From assembly GCF_900112595.1 (NCBI RefSeq), contig NZ_FOMI01000003.1:62001-126000 (forward strand): 64,000 nucleotides of DNA. Reading direction: 5' to 3'. The DNA is from Algibacter pectinivorans (lineage in GTDB: Bacteria; Bacteroidota; Bacteroidia; Flavobacteriales; Flavobacteriaceae). The notes under the pieces were generated by a model. The model saw only the letters and a list, made by a program, of their open reading frames with translations. It ran no database searches and had not been told where the DNA came from. Of the stretch, positions 28,853-37,898 are shown one piece after another; the first letter of the stretch is position 1; the number at the start of each line of letters is the position of its first letter. A program made the position numbers and the translations under genes.

Positions 28853-29422
28853 ATGATTGAACAGCTTTTACAATATGATACCGCGTTATTTGTATATTTA
28901 AATGGGTTGGGTTCTGCAACTTGGGATAGTTTATGGTTAGCTATAACGCATAAATATACCTTTGCGCCTTTATATGCGATTTTGCTGTTTTTACTTTATA
29001 GACAGTTTGGACTAAAATCGTTATTGGTTTTTATAGTGGTTATCGCTTTAATGGTAACCTTTACAGATCAAATAACTAATGTTTTTAAGCGTACGTTTAT
29101 GCGACCACGACCTTGTGGAGCAGAAGATATAGCCGATAAAATTCGTTTTATAGCAGTGCGCTGTGGTAAATATGGTTTTTTCTCTGGGCATTCATCAAAT
29201 ACTATGGCAGCTGCTGTGTTTACAGGCTTAATGCTTAAACCATACTATAAGAATTTAATCTTTATATTGTTATTGTGGAGTGCTATTGTTGCTTACAGTA
29301 GGATTTATGTTGGTGTGCATTATCCTTTAGATATTTTTTGCGGAATGACTTTTGGAGCCATATCCGGATTTATGTTTTACAAATTGGGAACTTATGCCAT
29401 TAAGCGGTTTGTAAAAGATTAA
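28853..29422 (+). CDS. PAP2-family membrane phosphatase
   Basis: A 189-residue membrane protein with about five helices. The three phosphatase motifs are present: KRTFMRPRP, GFFSGHSSN and SRIYVGVHYPLD. Such enzymes dephosphorylate lipid phosphates, for example undecaprenyl pyrophosphate or phosphatidylglycerophosphate. The 3' end overlaps the convergent meaB gene by four bases. Confidence 0.93.
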   Translation: MIEQLLQYDTALFVYLNGLGSATWDSLWLAITHKYTFAPLYAILLFLLYRQFGLKSLLVFIVVIALMVTFTDQITNVFKRTFMRPRPCGAEDIADKIRFIAVRCGKYGFFSGHSSNTMAAAVFTGLMLKPYYKNLIFILLLWSAIVAYSRIYVGVHYPLDIFCGMTFGAISGFMFYKLGTYAIKRFVKD

Positions 29423-30495
29423 TCTTTAATACGTAATAGATAATCGGCAGCAGCAAAAGGTGTGGTTTTGTTGTTTTTTAAAAGCTGTATTTGTTCCTGT
29501 AATGCTTTTTTGATTTTAGGTGTGCTGAAGAAGTTCGATTTTAATTGATTTTCTACCGTCTGAATGAGCCAAAACGTATTCTGTTGTAACCTGTTATGTT
29601 GAAAGTATTTGCTTTTAGTGGTTGTGCTTACATAATCTAGAATAATATTCCAAATGTCTTCAATACCTTGGTTTTCTAGTGCGCTACACAAAGTAACTTT
29701 AGGTTGCCATTGCGATGCTTTTTCTGGGTAGAGGTGAAGTGCTCTTTTAAATTCTACCTGCGCTAATTTGGCTTGTTTTAAGTTGTTGCCATCGGCTTTG
29801 TTAATGGCAATAGTATCGGCCATTTCAATAATGCCTCGTTTTATACCTTGCAATTCATCGCCGGCACCTGCTAGTTTTAAAAGCAGAAAGAAATCGACCA
29901 TGCTATGTACAGTGGTTTCACTTTGTCCAACACCAACGGTTTCTATTATTATAACATCGAAACCTGCGGCTTCACACAAAATTATAGTTTCTCTAGTTTT
30001 TCGGGCTACGCCACCAAGCGAGTCGCCGGAAGCCGACGGACGAATAAAAGCGTTATCGTCTTTAACCAGTGCTTCCATTCGGGTTTTATCGCCTAAAATA
30101 CTGCCTTTGGTAATACTGCTACTTGGGTCTATAGCTAATACGGCAACGCGTTTTCCTTTTGCGGTTAGGTGTTTTCCTAAAGCCTCAATAAACGTACTTT
30201 TTCCAACACCGGGTACGCCGGTAATGCCAATTCTAACGGATTTATTGGCATGAGGCAAACAGGCTTTTAATATGGTGTTGGCTTGGGCTTTATGCGTTGC
30301 ATTTTTACTTTCTACAAGTGTAATGGCTCTACCTAAGGCTGTAATGTCTTGGTTTAATAAAGATGTTACTAAGCTGTTACTGTCTAATTTGGTTTTGCGT
30401 TTTTGTTTAATTGCCGCAATAGATGCTTTGTTAGTGGTTTCGGAAATGGAAACACCTTCTTTTTCTTGTAAAGCAGATTTGTTTTTTTTAGCCAT
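29419..30495 (-). CDS. meaB: methylmalonyl-CoA mutase-associated GTPase MeaB
   Basis: A 358-residue G3E-family GTPase that loads and protects the B12 cofactor of methylmalonyl-CoA mutase. The P-loop is GVPGVGKST, with the following LAIDPSSSITKGSILGDKTRM, the switch block ETVGVGQSE and the base-recognition NKADG. An N-terminal extension of about 40 residues is Lys/Ser-rich. The mutase genes are not in the window. Confidence 0.95.
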   Translation of the reverse strand: MAKKNKSALQEKEGVSISETTNKASIAAIKQKRKTKLDSNSLVTSLLNQDITALGRAITLVESKNATHKAQANTILKACLPHANKSVRIGITGVPGVGKSTFIEALGKHLTAKGKRVAVLAIDPSSSITKGSILGDKTRMEALVKDDNAFIRPSASGDSLGGVARKTRETIILCEAAGFDVIIIETVGVGQSETTVHSMVDFFLLLKLAGAGDELQGIKRGIIEMADTIAINKADGNNLKQAKLAQVEFKRALHLYPEKASQWQPKVTLCSALENQGIEDIWNIILDYVSTTTKSKYFQHNRLQQNTFWLIQTVENQLKSNFFSTPKIKKALQEQIQLLKNNKTTPFAAADYLLRIKD

Positions 30496-30588
30496 AGCCT
30501 CTCCCAGTTTATCTGGACATACACGAACGTTTGTCTAAATTAACCATTTTATTTTTATTGACTGCCACATGTAACTGCGACTGAAAGC

Positions 30589-31143
30589 TTATTTAAGTGG
30601 CACTGCAATTTTTACATCGTCCCATGCCATGGTTAGGTACAGGTTATCGGTAGAATTATCGAAAGCAATAGTAAATTGCTCGACATGGTTTGGTAATTTT
30701 TGTACAGGCACTTCAATGTTTAAAGCATCGTAATTAGGGTCCCACATAGGTTGCATTTCGGCATTTACACCCCAAGAGTATTGTTTAGAATTGAAAATAA
30801 CATTCCAGGTGGAATCTTTTGGAACGGTCCAAAGGGTATATTTTCCTGCTGCTAATGGCATGCCGTTTACTTGTAACGTTTTGTTGGTTTCGAAGGTTGT
30901 GGCTTCGTTTGCTCCTGTACGCCAAACTTGGTTAAATGGTACTAAAGCGCCAAATATTTCGCGGCCTTTACGGTATGGACGGTTATAAAATACTTCGAGT
31001 TTTAAGTCGTTTAATTTAAATTCTACAGTATCTTTTGGACTTAATCGTTTTGCGAAAATGTTTTCGACAAAAGTTGAATATAAAAATAAACCTAAAGCTA
31101 TTATTGATAATAGGATAAAGGTGCGCTTTAAAAAGGTGTTCAT
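30589..31143 (-). CDS. DUF2911 protein, membrane-anchored
   Basis: A 184-residue protein with an N-terminal anchor helix (about 8-25). The DUF2911 core follows: LEVFYNRPYRKGREIFG, VWRTGANEATTFETNK, LAAGKYTLWTVP and WNVIFNSKQYSWG. It is probably periplasmic. The function is unknown. The length and start are normal for the family. Confidence 0.9.
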   Translation of the reverse strand: MNTFLKRTFILLSIIALGLFLYSTFVENIFAKRLSPKDTVEFKLNDLKLEVFYNRPYRKGREIFGALVPFNQVWRTGANEATTFETNKTLQVNGMPLAAGKYTLWTVPKDSTWNVIFNSKQYSWGVNAEMQPMWDPNYDALNIEVPVQKLPNHVEQFTIAFDNSTDNLYLTMAWDDVKIAVPLK

Positions 31144-31330
31144 TTAGAGATATTTATTAAGGTATAAAGATAATTTAATTGGAATAACTGCTAAAGTAGA
31201 AACGTTAAATTATTTAGATTTGTTGTAAGGGAGAAATAACACAATACAAATGGTTGGCAACAGATGTTTAAAGTAGCATGCAAACCGAGTTTTTACCTAT
31301 GTTTTTGAACTGCCACTAGCCAACGTACCC

Positions 31331-31419
31331 GCGCTAGGGATTGTAGCGGATAGCCCACAGCCCGACGTAGGAGGAGCGAGGACTTGTAGCGGAAAGCCCG
31401 ACCCTTGTGGTAGCGCCCA
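31331..31419 (+). repeat. dispersed repeat copy B
   Basis: The clearest full copy. It reads GCGCTAGGGATTGTAGCGG, AGCCCACAGCCCGACG, GAGCGAGGACTTGTAGCGG and AAAGCCCGACCCTTGTGG, and ends TAGCGCCCA. It has two internal GTAGCGG steps, so the unit itself has a repeated half. It fills most of the 398-base gap between the DUF2911 and sigma-factor genes; the rest is AT-rich with no gene. Confidence 0.8.
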
Positions 31420-31541
31420 AATTGTTTTTTTTGAAAAAAATTAAAGTTTTTTGCAACACTCTTAGTTTTTAATCGTCTTTTAAACGAACTAACCTATCTG
31501 CAGGATGCATAATGTGGATAACAACCAAAAGTAAAGCAAGC

Positions 31542-32093
31542 ATGTTTCAAGTTGACATTATTGAACAATGTAAACGGAATAACCGGAAGGCGCAATTGCA
31601 GTTATACAACCAGTACTGCGATGGTATGTATATTGTTGCAAAACGGTTTTTAAAGGATGCTGCCGATGCTGAAGATGTGGTACAAGAGGCCTTTATTAAG
31701 GCGTTTACTAAGCTGCATCAATACCAAGCTGAGGTTACTTTTGGTGCATGGTTAAAACGTATTGTGGTGAATAAGAGTATTGATTTTTTAAAGGCTAAAA
31801 AGCACACGCTTGTTGAGTTAAACGAGGTGCACCTTAAGGTTATTGATACGCCTAAAGACGACAAATGGTTGGTAGAAGATACGGTAACATTAAGCGATGT
31901 TAAATTGGCTATTAACGCTTTGCCAGAAACGTATAAATATGTTGTGATGCTATATTTGATTGAAGGTTACGACCATCAAGAAATTTCGGAGATTCTAGAT
32001 ATTTCTGAAGTAGCATCGAGAACACAACTATCTAGAGGAAAAGTAAAATTACAAAAACTGTTAACACTTAAAAAAGATGGCACAAGACATTAG
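31542..32093 (+). CDS. ECF-type RNA polymerase sigma factor
   Basis: A sigma-70 family protein of 183 residues. Region 2 has YNQYCDGMYIVAKRFLKDAADAEDVVQEAFIKAF and FGAWLKRIVVNKSIDFL. Region 4 ends with EGYDHQEISEILDISEVASRTQLSRG. An in-frame ATG at 31512 would add ten residues that do not fit the family, so I use the ATG at 31542. It overlaps the putative anti-sigma gene by 17 bases, so the pair is likely co-translated. Confidence 0.93.
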   Translation: MFQVDIIEQCKRNNRKAQLQLYNQYCDGMYIVAKRFLKDAADAEDVVQEAFIKAFTKLHQYQAEVTFGAWLKRIVVNKSIDFLKAKKHTLVELNEVHLKVIDTPKDDKWLVEDTVTLSDVKLAINALPETYKYVVMLYLIEGYDHQEISEILDISEVASRTQLSRGKVKLQKLLTLKKDGTRH

Positions 32094-32655
32094 AGAGTTG
32101 TTTAAAAACGACCAGATAAAACATGAGGAGATGCCTAAAAACCATCAAAATCGTTTTCTTGAAAAATTGGATGTTGCAATGCCCGAAAAGCAAGCTGCTA
32201 CATTTGGTTGGCTTAAAATTGCCGCCAGTATTGTGGTGCTTTTAGGGGTGAGTTTTGGAGCTTATAAGGTAATTGAATCGCCCATAAAAGGTAGCACACC
32301 AGCGGTGGTTAGTACTAAAACTATGGAAACAAAATCGTTGGGTGATATCTCGCCAGGTTTAAAAAAAGTGGAGGATTATTATTTAGCTAGCATAAATTTA
32401 GAGTTGGCAAAAATGACCTATACGCCAGAAACTAAGGAGTTGTTTGATGGGTATTTAAACCAGTTAAATGAACTTGATAAAGCTTACCAAAAACTATCTT
32501 TAGAGCTCACCGAGTCTGGACCAAGTGAGTTAACAGTTAATGCCTTAATTGATAATTTAAAACTGCGTTTAAATTTATTGTATCGATTAAGAGCACAATT
32601 AAAAACATTTAATACTTCTGATGGTATAGCCAATGAAGTATCTCAATCAATCTAA
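32077..32655 (+). CDS. putative membrane anti-sigma factor
   Basis: A 192-residue protein. A cytoplasmic N-terminal part (about 1-45, with HEEMPKNHQNRFLEKLDVAMP) resembles the start of Bacteroidota anti-sigma proteins. One membrane helix follows (about 46-64), then a helical extracytoplasmic part. Its overlap with the sigma gene supports an anti-sigma role. This is inferred from position and layout, with no strong motif. Confidence 0.75.
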   Translation: MAQDIRELFKNDQIKHEEMPKNHQNRFLEKLDVAMPEKQAATFGWLKIAASIVVLLGVSFGAYKVIESPIKGSTPAVVSTKTMETKSLGDISPGLKKVEDYYLASINLELAKMTYTPETKELFDGYLNQLNELDKAYQKLSLELTESGPSELTVNALIDNLKLRLNLLYRLRAQLKTFNTSDGIANEVSQSI

Positions 32656-32667
32656 AAAAATCAAAAA

Positions 32668-34245
32668 ATGAACAGTTTTTATATAAAAATCAAATTTGTG
32701 GTGCTCTGCTTTCTTATTTCGGGAAGTATAGCAGCACAACAAAAATTAACCAAAGTATCGCAATCTATAAAAGTAGATAAAGATGTTGTGGTAGATTTAA
32801 ACACCAGTTACTGCAATATTGTGTTTGACACATGGAACAAAAACACTGTAGAGATAGAGGCTTATATTGAAGGCGAAAAATTAAGTAAAGACCAGCTAGA
32901 TGATGCTTTAAAGCAATGGCATATAGATATTGATGCTACTACAAATAAAGTAATAATTAATGCTGGTAGTGGACATGCTCCAAATGCTATGTGGGCCCAT
33001 CATGAGGCTTACGATTGCGATAATTGCGACGACGATTATGGTGTTGGTGCCATTTTAAATGAATTGAAATTTGAACTTGCTGATATGCCAGAGATGCATA
33101 TTAATATTCCGGAAATACCGGAAATGCCAGAAATACCACAAATGTTTGAAATGCCCGAATTACCAGAATTACCAGAAGGCGTTAATGCTGTTGCTTTTGA
33201 TTATGAAGCCTATAAAGAGCAGGGAGAGGATTATTTGGAGAAATGGTCGCGTAAATTTGAGTCTAAATACGGTAAAGACTACGCTAAAAAAATGGAAGCT
33301 TGGGGCGAAAAATTCGGAAAAGAGTGGAGTGACAAGTATGGTGATGATTTTGCTGAAAAAATGGAAGCTTGGGGCGAGAAGTTTGGAGAAGAGTGGGGCG
33401 AAAAATATGCCGAACGTATGGAAGAATGGGGCGAGCGTTTTGCAGAGCGCATGGAAGCTCAAGCCAGTAGAGTGGAAGCCCAAGCAGAACATATTGCTGC
33501 CAATGCCGAACGTATGGCGGCACAAAAGGAACGCGCTATGATGCATCGCGAAATGGCTAAGGAACATGCCAAAGACCGTAAAGCGCACCTTAAGGAACGT
33601 GCTGTTTTAATTAAAGAAAGAGAGCTAGAAATAGAAAAGCTTTTGGATAATAAGTCGGCTATTAAAGTTAAAAAAACGATTAAAATTAAAATACCTAAGG
33701 ATGCTAAATTACGAGTAAATGTTAAGTATGGCGAAATAGAATTTGCTAATAATATTGATAATTTAAAAGCAGATTTAGCATACACAAAGTTTAAAGCTTT
33801 AAGTATTAATGGAAGTTCTACTTCCATTAATGCTTCATATTCGCCAATACAGATTACGCACTGGAATTTGGGTGAGTTGAATTTAAATTATGTTAAAAGT
33901 GCAGATATTGAGCATGTTGCTCATTTGGTTTTAAATCTAACATCTTCGGAGGTGGATATAGAATCTTTAACAGGAAGTGCTATAATTGATAGTAATATTG
34001 GCGATGTAGATATTTATAATATTGAAGATAGTTTTAATAACTTAAATATTATTCTACAAAACAGTAATGCTGTTATTGGATTGCCTAAAACAGATTATAG
34101 TATGCAATATAAAGGCACGCATTCTCGTTTGGCACAGCCAGATCAGGCTGTAAAAAGTAATACCTCTAATTTTTCTACAGGAAATCCTTCTACTGGAAAA
34201 ACAATTTTAATTAATGCTAAATATAGCGATATTACTATGCAGTAA
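32668..34245 (+). CDS. exported protein with Trp-rich helical repeats and adhesin-like beta C-terminus
   Basis: A 525-residue protein with a signal peptide (to SIAAQ, residue 24). An N-terminal beta region is followed by a Pro/Met/Glu/Ile-rich stretch (about 148-172, EIPEMPEIPQ-like). A long charged helical region (about 185-335) has three near-identical EAWGEKFG-type units and then Ala/Glu/His-rich coiled coil. The C-terminal 190 residues resemble DUF4097-type beta-helix surface proteins. It is third in the sigma/anti-sigma operon, so it is probably an envelope-stress or surface product controlled by that sigma factor. Confidence 0.8.
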   Translation: MNSFYIKIKFVVLCFLISGSIAAQQKLTKVSQSIKVDKDVVVDLNTSYCNIVFDTWNKNTVEIEAYIEGEKLSKDQLDDALKQWHIDIDATTNKVIINAGSGHAPNAMWAHHEAYDCDNCDDDYGVGAILNELKFELADMPEMHINIPEIPEMPEIPQMFEMPELPELPEGVNAVAFDYEAYKEQGEDYLEKWSRKFESKYGKDYAKKMEAWGEKFGKEWSDKYGDDFAEKMEAWGEKFGEEWGEKYAERMEEWGERFAERMEAQASRVEAQAEHIAANAERMAAQKERAMMHREMAKEHAKDRKAHLKERAVLIKERELEIEKLLDNKSAIKVKKTIKIKIPKDAKLRVNVKYGEIEFANNIDNLKADLAYTKFKALSINGSSTSINASYSPIQITHWNLGELNLNYVKSADIEHVAHLVLNLTSSEVDIESLTGSAIIDSNIGDVDIYNIEDSFNNLNIILQNSNAVIGLPKTDYSMQYKGTHSRLAQPDQAVKSNTSNFSTGNPSTGKTILINAKYSDITMQ

Positions 34246-34269
34246 ATCTACTTTTATATTTTGGCATTA

Positions 34270-34944
34270 TTACCTGTTTATTTGCCAGAATTCTAATTTT
34301 CTTCGCGTAACAAAACCAAGTTTTTTATACAGATTTATAGGCCCAAGATTAGTTTGGTCTACATGTAAAAAAGGTGTTTTGTTCTTTTCAAATATTTTAT
34401 TGGATGTATGGGTAACTAGCTGTTTAGCGTAACCATTTCCAACATAATCTGGGTGTGTTATTACACCGCTAATTTCGGTAAACTGCTCTGTTTGCATACG
34501 TTCCCCTGTAATGGCTACCAATTTTTCATCCTTAAAAATGCCAAAGTAGCGACCTAGCGTATTGGTTTTAGGTTTAAAAAAATCGGGGTAAGCAATGGCA
34601 ACTAATGCCAAAATTTCTTTTTGGTGATTTGGTTTAAGTTCTACTATGCTTTCGGTTATGGGATGGTCTATTTTTTTATATAGTATCATTTGTAAACCAA
34701 CATATTGTATAGGTGGTTTAAAATTGGAAGGCATGTTTGGTTTTTCGCCTACCATAAAAAAGGAAGGTGTTAATTTAGCATGTTCCAGTATAGCAGCAGC
34801 GGTATCGGCTCCTTTTATAAAGGCCCCAAAAGGTGTAAAATCGGGATGATACATTTTAGTGTTCCCATAATCTATACCTTGTTGGGTATGTTTTTCTGTT
34901 AGTGAAAACCAAACGGGATTATCTAGAACATTTTCGTTAGGCAT
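34270..34944 (-). CDS. GNAT-family N-acetyltransferase
   Basis: A 224-residue acetyltransferase. The acetyl-CoA loop is in GVITHPDYVGNGYAKQLVTH (about 155-175), followed by PFLHVDQTNLGPINLYKKLGF, the usual C-terminal beta-alpha block. The N-terminal half is divergent. The substrate is unknown. It lies four bases downstream of miaA and probably shares its transcript. Confidence 0.88.
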   Translation of the reverse strand: MPNENVLDNPVWFSLTEKHTQQGIDYGNTKMYHPDFTPFGAFIKGADTAAAILEHAKLTPSFFMVGEKPNMPSNFKPPIQYVGLQMILYKKIDHPITESIVELKPNHQKEILALVAIAYPDFFKPKTNTLGRYFGIFKDEKLVAITGERMQTEQFTEISGVITHPDYVGNGYAKQLVTHTSNKIFEKNKTPFLHVDQTNLGPINLYKKLGFVTRRKLEFWQINR

Positions 34945-34948
34945 AGTA

Positions 34949-35866
34949 TTAAATAATATGAGCGTTTAATTGCTTTGTAATCGTTTCTATTGGGGTATCG
35001 AAATTAAACCAAAGGGTATCGTCTTGTCTTTTAAACCAAGTAAGCTGACGTTTGGCAAATCGACGGGTGTTTTTTTTAATTTCGGAGGTGGCAAATTCTA
35101 AATCCCAAGTCCCATCTAGATAGCTAAAAAGTTCTTTATATCCAACCGTATTTAGAGCATTAAGGTTCTTGAAATCTAGTAATGCTGTTACTTCGTCTAG
35201 CAAACCTTCAGCCATCATAATATCTACACGCTGGTTTATACGTTGGTAAATAAGAGCTCTATCTGCCATTAAACCAATAGTAATGGTTTTAAAATTTCGT
35301 TTGGCTTTCCCTTGGTTTAAAAAAGAAGAATACGGTTTACCTGTGCCTATGCAAATTTCTAAAGCGCGAATTACACGATGTGGGTTAGCTATGGCTATGC
35401 TATTATAAGAGGTACTATCTAATGCTTGCAATTGGGCTTGAAGCGATTCTAACCCATGGGTTTCTAATTGGGAATTTAAGGCTTCGCGAATGCTAGGATC
35501 TACTTCCGGAAAATGGTCTAAGCCTTTTGTAACGGCATCGACATACAAGCCTGAGCCACCAACCATAATTACCACATTATGAGCTTTAAATAAGGAATCG
35601 AGACATTGCAGTGCATCCTTTTCGAAGGCCCCAACATTATAATTGTCCGTTATCGATTTATGATGTATAAAGTGATGTTTAGCACCTGCGAGTTCCTCGG
35701 GTGATGGTGCGGCAGTACCTATTTGCATCTCCTTGAAAAACTGTCGTGAATCTGCGGAGATAATTTCGGTGTTATAGTGCTGCGCCAACTTAATACTAAG
35801 TGCCGTTTTTCCTATGGCTGTTGGGCCAATTATGGAAATTAAATATTTAGAATTCGAGTTTATAAT
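34949..35866 (-). CDS. miaA: tRNA dimethylallyltransferase, apparent ATT start
   Basis: Adds a dimethylallyl group to A37 of tRNAs. The P-loop IGPTAIGKTALS and the following EIISADSRQFFKEM are present, as are GGSGLYVDAVTKGL and RFAKRQLTWFKR near the C-terminus. The P-loop lies upstream of the first TTG (35788). The frame is open back to TAG at 35867-35869 with no ATG, GTG or TTG before the P-loop. The first codon after the stop is ATT (35866-35864), giving 305 residues, normal for MiaA. No ATG lies in any frame just upstream. Confidence 0.92.
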   Translation of the reverse strand: MINSNSKYLISIIGPTAIGKTALSIKLAQHYNTEIISADSRQFFKEMQIGTAAPSPEELAGAKHHFIHHKSITDNYNVGAFEKDALQCLDSLFKAHNVVIMVGGSGLYVDAVTKGLDHFPEVDPSIREALNSQLETHGLESLQAQLQALDSTSYNSIAIANPHRVIRALEICIGTGKPYSSFLNQGKAKRNFKTITIGLMADRALIYQRINQRVDIMMAEGLLDEVTALLDFKNLNALNTVGYKELFSYLDGTWDLEFATSEIKKNTRRFAKRQLTWFKRQDDTLWFNFDTPIETITKQLNAHII

Positions 35867-36046
35867 CTAGTATTTTATAATTGGTAAAGTTAATTTGAAT
35901 AAATGATTAATACCAATTTATTTGGAGGACAAACCATAATTTAGATTGCTTTTTTTTCTGGGTTTCATTGTTATTTTTTATTGGTTTACGTTGTAAAACG
36001 CTTTAATGTAGCGTATTGAAAAGATATAATATGTAAAATAATTTTA

Positions 36047-36069
36047 TAAACGCAACAGAGTTGCATTTA
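36047..36069. promoter_or_regulatory. candidate Zur operator upstream of the aztD-like gene
   Basis: A 23-bp palindrome with arms TAAACGCAAC and GTTGCATTTA around AGA, nine of ten positions paired. The core GCAAC-N3-GTTGC is perfect. It overlaps the -33 element of the promoter and recurs upstream of merC. Confidence 0.7.
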
Positions 36070-36090
36070 TAAGTTTTTGTTATATATTTG
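36061..36090 (+). promoter_or_regulatory. promoter of the aztD-like gene
   Basis: TTG (36061-36063), 19 bases, then TATATTTG (36083-36090) is a good Bacteroidota promoter match. The start codon follows 26 bases later. The operator palindrome overlaps the -33 box, which suggests repression. Confidence 0.72.
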
Positions 36091-36116
36091 CGCCAAAATC
36101 TATAAAACACAAAAAA

Positions 36117-37334
36117 ATGAAAGTATTCAAAGTTTTAAGCTATGTGCTAGTTTTAAGCATTATTACGTCCTGTTCAAATGACGATGCAGATGATATTACA
36201 AACGATTCTCAAATTGTTGAAGATGAACATACCGCTTTACTTATTTCCGATTCGGAATCCAATGTTCTAAATTTTTTAAAGCCTTACGATAACACAATTC
36301 AAGATTTTGAGGCCAGTTTTAGCGGCGGTAGTATTTATGCAACCGAATCTGGAATTTATGGCGTAATTACGCACAGAAGTAATAATTTTACTGAAACCTT
36401 TAATTTTGGAGGAGAGATTCCTCATGGTAGTCATAGTCATGATCTTGGAGAGCAAGGTATGGCAGCTATAAGTTTTGAAAGCCAAAGTCCAACACACTTT
36501 AAATCAGAGCATGGTTATGTTGCGGTTTATAATGATGGCGATGCTACGTTAAGCCTGTTTAATGAAAGCAGTATACATAATGGATCTTCTCCTGTAAGAA
36601 CTATTAATACGGGTTCTGCAGCTCATCATGGTGCTATGGTGGTTTTTCCAAATGGAACGTTAGCAGTAACCGAATTGGGTAATGGCGCAGGTTTACCAGA
36701 ATCGGCTAAAATTATTAGTCAAAATGGAGAGATTCTTTTTGAAGATAAACCGGTAATTGTAACTTCTGGCATTCATGGAAATGCAGGCCATGATGATGTT
36801 GCTGTTTTTGGATCAAATTCTGGAGTTTTGGTTGTAAAAAGTAATGGAGACCAAAGCTTAATTAATTACCCAGACGATTTTGAAGACGATGTTTGGTTTG
36901 GAAGTTTATTAAGTACTAATGATGCCAATTTGTTTGTAGGATATACAGGTAGTAAAGGGGCTTATTTTATTAATATTGCAGATGAAGAAATAACACCAAT
37001 TCTTGAGAGTAGTAATTTGTTCAAATGTATCAAGTCCAAAGATGGCGACTTGATAGCAAGTTTAACAAAAACAGGTCTTTTAAATATTACTGAAGTGTCA
37101 ACAGGACTAGTAAAATATCAAGGGAAATTAAATATTGCAATGGATACCGAAGCTACCGATCATGGCTCTGTAACTAGTAATATTGATTTAAGTGAAGATT
37201 TTATTTATGTATCTATTCCAACACAGAAAAAAATAATTCAAATAGAACTTAATGATTTAAGTAATATGAAGGAATTTAATCTTAATATTACGCCTTATCA
37301 ATTTAAAATTTTAGGTGCTCATTTTGATCATTAG
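36117..37334 (+). CDS. AztD-like zinc chaperone lipoprotein
   Basis: A 405-residue protein. A lipoprotein signal ends IITSC (Cys19), followed by an Asp-rich linker. A beta-propeller-like body carries His clusters at conserved AztD positions: H103-x-x-H106-x-H108 in PHGSHSHDLG, PTH127F, EH132GYVAVYNDGD, AAH170H171GAMV, and IHGNAGHDDVAVF. AztD is a periplasmic zinc chaperone that hands zinc to the AztABC importer; no such importer is adjacent. The neighbouring Zur-type regulator and shared palindromes support a zinc role. The family call is by recalled pattern. Confidence 0.75.
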   Translation: MKVFKVLSYVLVLSIITSCSNDDADDITNDSQIVEDEHTALLISDSESNVLNFLKPYDNTIQDFEASFSGGSIYATESGIYGVITHRSNNFTETFNFGGEIPHGSHSHDLGEQGMAAISFESQSPTHFKSEHGYVAVYNDGDATLSLFNESSIHNGSSPVRTINTGSAAHHGAMVVFPNGTLAVTELGNGAGLPESAKIISQNGEILFEDKPVIVTSGIHGNAGHDDVAVFGSNSGVLVVKSNGDQSLINYPDDFEDDVWFGSLLSTNDANLFVGYTGSKGAYFINIADEEITPILESSNLFKCIKSKDGDLIASLTKTGLLNITEVSTGLVKYQGKLNIAMDTEATDHGSVTSNIDLSEDFIYVSIPTQKKIIQIELNDLSNMKEFNLNITPYQFKILGAHFDH

Positions 37335-37350
37335 TAAAATAAATAAGGAA

Positions 37351-37386
37351 AAAAAAGCACGTATTACTATACGTGCTTTTTTTTTA
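37351..37386 (+). terminator. Rho-independent terminator after the aztD-like gene
   Basis: The stem GCACGTA / TACGTGC with a 6-nt loop is flanked by a run of A on the left and of T on the right, so it can work in both directions. It lies between convergent aztD-like and zur genes. Confidence 0.85.
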
Positions 37387-37464
37387 GTATTATTTGGGTG
37401 TACGATGCTTTTATAGCAAAATCGCTTTTATATTAGTAAGTAGAAGTTTAAATGTAGTTGGTTT

Positions 37465-37845
37465 TTACTTACTACAAGATTCGCAGTTACCTTGAATTAA
37501 AATTTGAGAAACTTCAACTTGTCTATTAGGAATATTAGGTAGAGCAACTTCAATTTCTAAACAATCTACTTTACCACAATTTAAGCATTGAAAATGTGGA
37601 TGAGAATCAAAATGTTGCGCATGGGTACAAGAATTACATTTTGCATACCATTTAATGCCACTTTTATCCAAAAAGGAATGCACTACGCCGTCGTCTTCTA
37701 ATTTGTCTAATACGCGGTATACCGTAGTTTTATTAACCTTTGCACTAAGACGTTTAATTAATTCGATGGCAGAAATGGCACCTGTACTATTGCTAAATTC
37801 GCTAAGTAAAAGTTCAATAGATTGTGTTTTTCTAATAATTCCCAT
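37465..37845 (-). CDS. zur: Fur-family repressor, probably Zur
   Basis: A 126-residue Fur-fold regulator. The winged helix includes INNNT-like VNKTTVYRVLDKLEDDGVVH (about 37-56). Metal-binding residues are C70-x-x-C73, a His cluster H76, H79, H82 and H84, C87-x-x-C90, C95 and C121-x-x-C124, an unusually Cys-rich set that suits zinc. It is divergent from merC and convergent with the aztD-like gene. The palindromes at all three promoters suggest autoregulation and control of both neighbours. Fur and Zur specificity cannot be proven from sequence. Confidence 0.85.
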   Translation of the reverse strand: MGIIRKTQSIELLLSEFSNSTGAISAIELIKRLSAKVNKTTVYRVLDKLEDDGVVHSFLDKSGIKWYAKCNSCTHAQHFDSHPHFQCLNCGKVDCLEIEVALPNIPNRQVEVSQILIQGNCESCSK

Positions 37846-37849
37846 AGAA

Positions 37850-37881
37850 CAAAGTTATTACAACTAGGTTGAAATTACAAA
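37850..37881 (-). promoter_or_regulatory. promoter of zur
   Basis: On the minus strand TTTG (37881-37878), 20 bases, then TAACTTTG (37857-37850) fits the consensus. The weaker palindrome CAAC-TAG-GTTG lies between the two boxes. Confidence 0.65.
37861..37871. promoter_or_regulatory. candidate second Zur operator, zur/merC divergent region
   Basis: CAAC-TAG-GTTG matches the inner eight positions of the GCAAC-N3-GTTGC core, with A in place of the outer G and C. It lies between the -33 and -7 boxes of zur and contains the TTG used as the merC -33 box. Confidence 0.55.
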
Positions 37882-37898
37882 TTATATAATTACTTTTG
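37869..37898 (+). promoter_or_regulatory. promoter of merC
   Basis: TTG (37869-37871), 19 bases, then TACTTTTG (37891-37898). Its last G is the first base of the operator palindrome. The merC ATG is 28 bases downstream. Confidence 0.65.

Noticed and set aside
33071-33827. Long frames on both strands inside the sigma-operon repeat protein gene (for example 33071-33541 plus, 33169-33588 and 33459-33827 minus)
   Set aside because: They arise from the repetitive, charged composition of the real gene in other frames. They lack starts with context and any recognisable domain.
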